Shown here: positions 60,955 to 64,000 of the stretch, piece after piece
Numbering within the stretch: position 1 is the first letter of the stretch
Layout: each line of letters opens with the position of its first letter
Made by a program: the position numbers and the translations under genes
Notes under the pieces: generated by a model
What the model was told of the DNA's origin: nothing
Databases searched by the model: none
The model's input: the letters and a program-made list of their open reading frames with translations, nothing else
Origin: Nannocystis pusilla
GTDB lineage: Bacteria > Myxococcota_A > Polyangia > Nannocystales > Nannocystaceae
Direction of reading: 5' to 3'
Length of the DNA stretch: 64,000 nt
Assembly: GCF_026626665.1 (NCBI RefSeq)
Contig: NZ_JAPNKE010000002.1
Span: forward strand, 1,861,204 to 1,925,203

Positions 60955-61965
60955 ATGCGAGACCCGGCCCACGGCAGCGACTTCACCCCCGACGAGCTCG
61001 ATCTTTTGGAGGACGCGCTCGAGTGGGTGGAGGATCCCGCGCGCCGCGGCGATCTCGAGGCGATGCCCGCGCCGCTGCGCCAGCGCGCCGACGAGTACGC
61101 CGCGATCCTGGCGATGACGCGCGAGGTGATGCCGGAGGAGGACGTCTCGCCCGGGGTGCTCGACGGCATCCTCGCCGAGGCCCGCAGGGCGGCGCCTCCG
61201 CCGGCGCCGGCCGCCGCGCCGGGTCCGAGTTTGTGGGAGCGGCTGCGGCGCTCGTTCTTGCTACCGGGGGTGGCGCTGGCGGGCACGGCGGCGTTGCTCT
61301 TGTGGGTCGCGCGGCCGGTCGACGAGGCGGGGCCTTCGATCCGCGACGAAGCTGCGCCCGCGCCGTCGCCCGCGCCTGCTGCTCGGAGGCGGCCCGCGAG
61401 CTGCGAGCGGCGCCCGAGGCGGATGCCCGTAAGGACATGTCCCCGCCGACAGACGAACCCAAGGCCGAAGCGCCCGCCGAGGCCGCGCCGACGATGCCGG
61501 CCGCCGACGCTGCGAGCGTGCCGGGGGCCATCGAGCAGGAGCCGCCCTCGCCGATGATGAAGGCCGCGCGCGGCGGGGCGCCGGCGAAGAAGAAGGCGAT
61601 GGAGGTCGACGCGGGGCCGCTGCCCGGCCTCGGCGTGCCGGAGGAGCAGCGCGTCGACGCCGACAAGGAGTCGGTCCGCGACCAGCTCGAGAGCGGCGAC
61701 CGGGCCCGCCACAAGGGCCGCTGCGACGTGGCCGAGGCGGAGTACGCGGCGGTCGCCAACAGCAACGGTCCGGCGGCCGAGCGCGCGAGCCCTCGCAGGC
61801 CTGGGCCTGTGTCGTGAGGCGGCCGGCAAGGCCGCCGACGCCGAGCGCTACTTCGATGCAGCCCTCGCGCTCGACTCCAGCGTGGAGCGCTGGATCGGCG
61901 GTGAGACCGAAGTGGTGAAGAAGAAGGCCGTGAAGGCGGCCAAGCCCAAGAGCGAGGGGCTGTAG
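60955..61965 (+). CDS. Single-pass membrane protein with cytoplasmic acidic domain and C-terminal TPR-like part (two frameshifts)
   Basis: From ATG 60955 an acidic N-terminal domain (LDLLEDALEWVEDPARRG) precedes one membrane helix (LPGVALAGTAALLLWVA). A one-base loss near 61390 and an opposite shift near 61795 join three frames. The middle is Ala/Pro/Glu-rich linker and the end a TPR-like helix pair (ALAGLGLCREAAGKAADAER). It resembles anti-sigma-factor architecture, but no sigma factor is adjacent and no zinc motif is seen. A palindromic pair encodes DARKDMSPPTD. Confidence 0.68.
61433..61459. repeat. 14-bp palindromic pair inside a reading frame
   Basis: Cores at 61436 (CATG) and 61450 (CAGA). 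It lies in the linker part of the membrane TPR-like protein gene. Confidence 0.6.
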
Positions 61966-62124
61966 CCGGAGGGCCGGCGCGAGCGTCGGCGGTGCTTCTC
62001 ATCCTGGCTCGAAGGACAGGTGAAGCGTCGGCGAGGCGAGAGCGCCGATTCACTCGCGCGCCCGCCCGTGGCGAGTGGAGGCGCCGCAGCTCTCGAGCAG
62101 GAGCTGGCGAGCCGGCGAAGCTCA

Positions 62125-62151
62125 TGATATGGCCTAAAGGACATGTCTGTG
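62125..62151. repeat. 14-bp palindromic pair
   Basis: Cores at 62128 (TATG) and 62142 (CATG), with ATGGCC - TAAA - GGACAT facing each other. In the convergent gap, upstream of the 76-bp array. Confidence 0.7.
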
Positions 62152-62212
62152 AGGTGAGGCTATCGAGTGACAACCGGTGTCGGCGCTCGCGGAGCACGAC
62201 GGCTGCGTCGCG

Positions 62213-62716
62213 CGTGAGCCCAAACAGGGTTCGCTCAAGGGCTGGCCGAAAGGTCATGTCGATGCGCGGACGCTCTCGCCTGCACCGCGGATGAGCACCA
62301 GCCGAGCTAGCCGGGAGCTGGCGGAAGGGACAGGCCGATGCAGCGGCGCTCTCACGTGCGTCGAGGATGACCACCGGCCGAGTCCGCCGTGAACTGGCGG
62401 AAGGGGCAGGTCGATGCAGCGGCGCTCTCACGTGCGTCGAGGATGACCACCGGCCGAGCCCGCCGCGGGCTGGCGGTAGGAGCAGGTCGATGCGCGGGCG
62501 CTCTCGCCTGCATCGCGGATGACCACCGGCCGAGTTCGCCGTGAGCTGGCGGAAGGGGCAGGTCGATGCGCGGCGGCTCTCACGTGTGTCGAGGATGACC
62601 ACCGGCCGAGTCCGCCCGTGAGCTGGCGGAAGGGGCAGGTCGATGCGCCGGCCTCGCGCGCGCGTCGGATGACTTCTGGCCGAGTCACCGGCGAGCTGGT
62701 CGAAAGGACAGGTCAG
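62213..62716. repeat. 76-bp tandem repeat, about 6.6 copies
   Basis: ggatgaccaccggcc-type boundaries lie at 62289, 62365, 62441, 62517 and 62593 (76-bp steps) and 62667 (74). A first diverged copy begins at 62213. Each copy carries one palindrome-like element (ctggcggaaggggcaggtc or a GAAA-looped form). 76 is not a multiple of 3, and no stable reading frame crosses the array, so it is probably non-coding. Confidence 0.9.
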
Positions 62717-62719
62717 CGC

Positions 62720-63410
62720 TCAGTCGACGTCGACCGCGAAGTCGACGCCGACGCTCGGGCCGTCGTAGCTGGGGAAGCGGTGGTCGTAGACCGCCTTGCG
62801 CGCGCAGGGGACGATGCCCCAGACGTTCAGGCTCGCGGGGGCCTTGACCGACACGCTCTCGACCTTGCCGGAGGGCAGGAGGCGCAGCTGGACCGCGAGG
62901 CGGCCGCTGCCGACGTCGCCGTAGCGGCTGGCCGTGACCACGCAGTCGGTGATCTTCGGCGTGATCTTGGCGAAGTGCTGGTCGAGGACCCGCTCGTTCG
63001 GTCGCTCGCTGCCGGCCTCGAGATCGATCGTCTGCGCCTTGTCGTTGGAGAACTGGGGGATCTTGCGATCGTCGACGGGGACGAACGGGGGCAGCTTCTC
63101 GCCAGCGGGCTCGGCCTCTTCGACCTCGTCTTCGGGGGCGGGCGCCGGATCGGAGCCCCCGCCGCCTGCGGCCGAGCCCGGCGTGGTCCGGCGCACACGC
63201 TTCTTCTTGCGCCGCTTTTTCTTCTTCTTGCCGTCGTCGGCGACGGGGAGTGATCGGCGCGTCGGCGACGCACTGGCCCTCGACGCAGGTGCTCCCAGGG
63301 CCGCAGGGCGCCGCGCAATCGGGCTTTGGCGCGGGTTCGCACGCGAACGAGGCCGCCAGCGCGAGCGCGGCGAGGCGGGCGAGGCGGGCGCCGGGCGGAT
63401 GCTCACCCAT
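62720..63410 (-). CDS. Lipoprotein with TonB-like C-terminal domain (frameshifted)
   Basis: From ATG 63410 with signal [17 protein letters not shown] and a Cys-rich stretch ([17 protein letters not shown]). The frame shifts near 63248; it continues with a very basic Lys/Arg block ([14 protein letters not shown]), a Gly/Pro/Glu linker, and a C-terminal domain with [18 protein letters not shown] and [17 protein letters not shown], like the AgmX/TonB C-terminal fold of myxobacteria. About 230 residues. Its stop abuts the 76-bp array. Confidence 0.78.
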
Positions 63411-63493
63411 GAGGGTCGGATGATGCCGGCCGCGGCGGCGCGGTTCAAGCTCACGGCCCGAGATCTGGCCCGCGGCCCGCGGACCATGGCAGC

Positions 63494-63869
63494 GTGCGCG
63501 CCGTGTCCACGGTGCCCTCCGAGAGCTCGCCACGTTCGCCAATCCGCGCCCCGGGCGCGACTACGAGGTCCGCTTCGATTGCCCCGATTCACCTGTCTGT
63601 GCCCGATGACGGGCCAGCCGGACTTCGCCACGATCCGGATCCGCTACCGCCCGCGGGCGCGCTGCGTCGAGCTCAAGAGCCTCAAGCTGTACCTGTGGTC
63701 GTTCCGGGACACGGGGGCGTTTCACGAGGCGGTCACCAACCAGATCCTCGACGATCTGGTCGCGGTCCTGGACCCCGAGCTGCTCGAGGTCGAGGGCGAC
63801 TTCCTGGTCCGCGGCGGGATCCACACGGTCGTGCGGGCTCGCCACGTGGGCGCGCCGCTGCCGGGCTGA
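63494..63869 (+). CDS. queF: 7-cyano-7-deazaguanine reductase QueF (two frameshifts)
   Basis: Starts at GTG 63494 (RAVSTVPS). One base missing near 63513 leads to [20 protein letters not shown]; another near 63583 leads to [13 protein letters not shown], whose second Cys is the thioimide-forming residue. [20 protein letters not shown] and [15 protein letters not shown] are intact. About 125 residues, the short single-domain form. It reduces preQ0 to preQ1 in queuosine synthesis. No other que gene is in the window. Confidence 0.92.
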
Positions 63870-63912
63870 AAGCGGCGGGCGGGCGTGATAACGTCCGCCC
63901 GGACTCGCTGCC

Positions 63913-64000
63913 ATGCCCATGTTCTCGACCCTCGCCGGCGCCCTGATCGCTCTCCTCCTCGACGGTCCCTTCAACTACGAGTTCTCGCGCGTCACCGACG
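63913..64000 (+). CDS. Start of a further gene (3' end outside window)
   Basis: An open frame begins at ATG 63913 (or ATG 63919) and reads PMFSTLAGALIALLLDGP, then FNYEFSRVTD, to the right edge. A hydrophobic start suggests a membrane or exported protein. Too short to assign. Confidence 0.4.
   Translation, partial: MPMFSTLAGALIALLLDGPFNYEFSRVTD

Larger units (their letters stand above)
61966..62719. other. Convergent gap with 76-bp tandem repeat
   Basis: 754 bp without a convincing gene. A palindromic pair at 62128/62142 is followed by a 76-bp tandem repeat that fills 62213-62716. The first 160 bp hold nothing recognised. Confidence 0.6.

Overview
This is one 64 kb stretch of very GC-rich bacterial chromosome. 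It looks myxobacterial (Myxococcota), probably close to Nannocystis/Plesiocystis. That is inferred from gene content: a membrane Ser/Thr kinase with a long helical-repeat tail, an Exb/TonB cluster with a Gly-Val-rich TonB protein, a giant thrombospondin type-3 (TSP3) lipoprotein, several von Willebrand A (vWA) lipoproteins with Thr-rich linkers, and many PilZ, GAF and histidine-kinase proteins. I found about 57 genes, no rRNA, tRNA, CRISPR array or insertion sequence.

Layout. 1-6.8 kb: partial GAF histidine kinase, TrpB2-type tryptophan synthase beta, alanine/Na+ symporter, a lipoprotein, a DUF721 protein. 6.8-17.1 kb: small lipoprotein, class IV aminotransferase, dolichol-phosphate mannosyltransferase-like enzyme, PilZ protein, lipoprotein, Ser/Thr kinase, rhomboid protease, MtfA-like peptidase. 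17.3-19.2 kb: serA, CbiX/SirB-like chelatase and a small unknown gene, coupled by 4-bp overlaps. 19.5-25 kb: a lipoprotein interrupted by an in-frame TGA, universal stress protein, CBS protein, PhoB/PhoR-like pair. 25-31 kb: GH18 chitinase, three vWA lipoproteins, M15/DUF882 protein. 31.2-35.1 kb: a cysteine cluster with Rrf2 regulator, CysK, E1-like ThiF/MoeB, CysO-like carrier, CysM and Mec-like JAMM peptidase. 35.4-37 kb: efp and epmA. 37.4-45.7 kb: TPR lipoprotein, TonB, ExbB, two ExbD, TSP3 protein. 45.8-54.4 kb: glutaredoxin-like protein, TPR protein, GAF kinase, envelope proteins, SppA, 3'-5' exonuclease. 54.7-57.4 kb: prfA-zapA-tyrS. 57.7-64 kb: coiled-coil protein, UPF0158 protein, DUF429 protein, membrane TPR protein, lipoprotein, queF and the start of another gene.

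The most unusual signal is a short repeat, which I do not recognise from the literature. Its unit is a 10-bp palindrome, consensus GGACATGTCC (variants CAGG and CCTG in the core), joined by 4-bp spacers into arrays of two to six units with an exact 14-bp period. Neighbouring units are complementary, so each pair can fold into a stem of about 10 bp closed by a tetraloop, often TTCG, GAAA, GATG or GTTC. I count about 30 arrays. They occupy most convergent gene ends, lie inside reading frames (epmA, prfA, DUF429 and others), provide start codons or C-termini, and are embedded in larger 54-bp and 76-bp tandem repeats.

Caution: about 25 single-indel frameshifts interrupt otherwise well conserved genes, including the essential prfA. 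Most are one missing base, several in homopolymers, so they are probably sequence or assembly errors. Broken genes are given below as single loci with the shift point noted.
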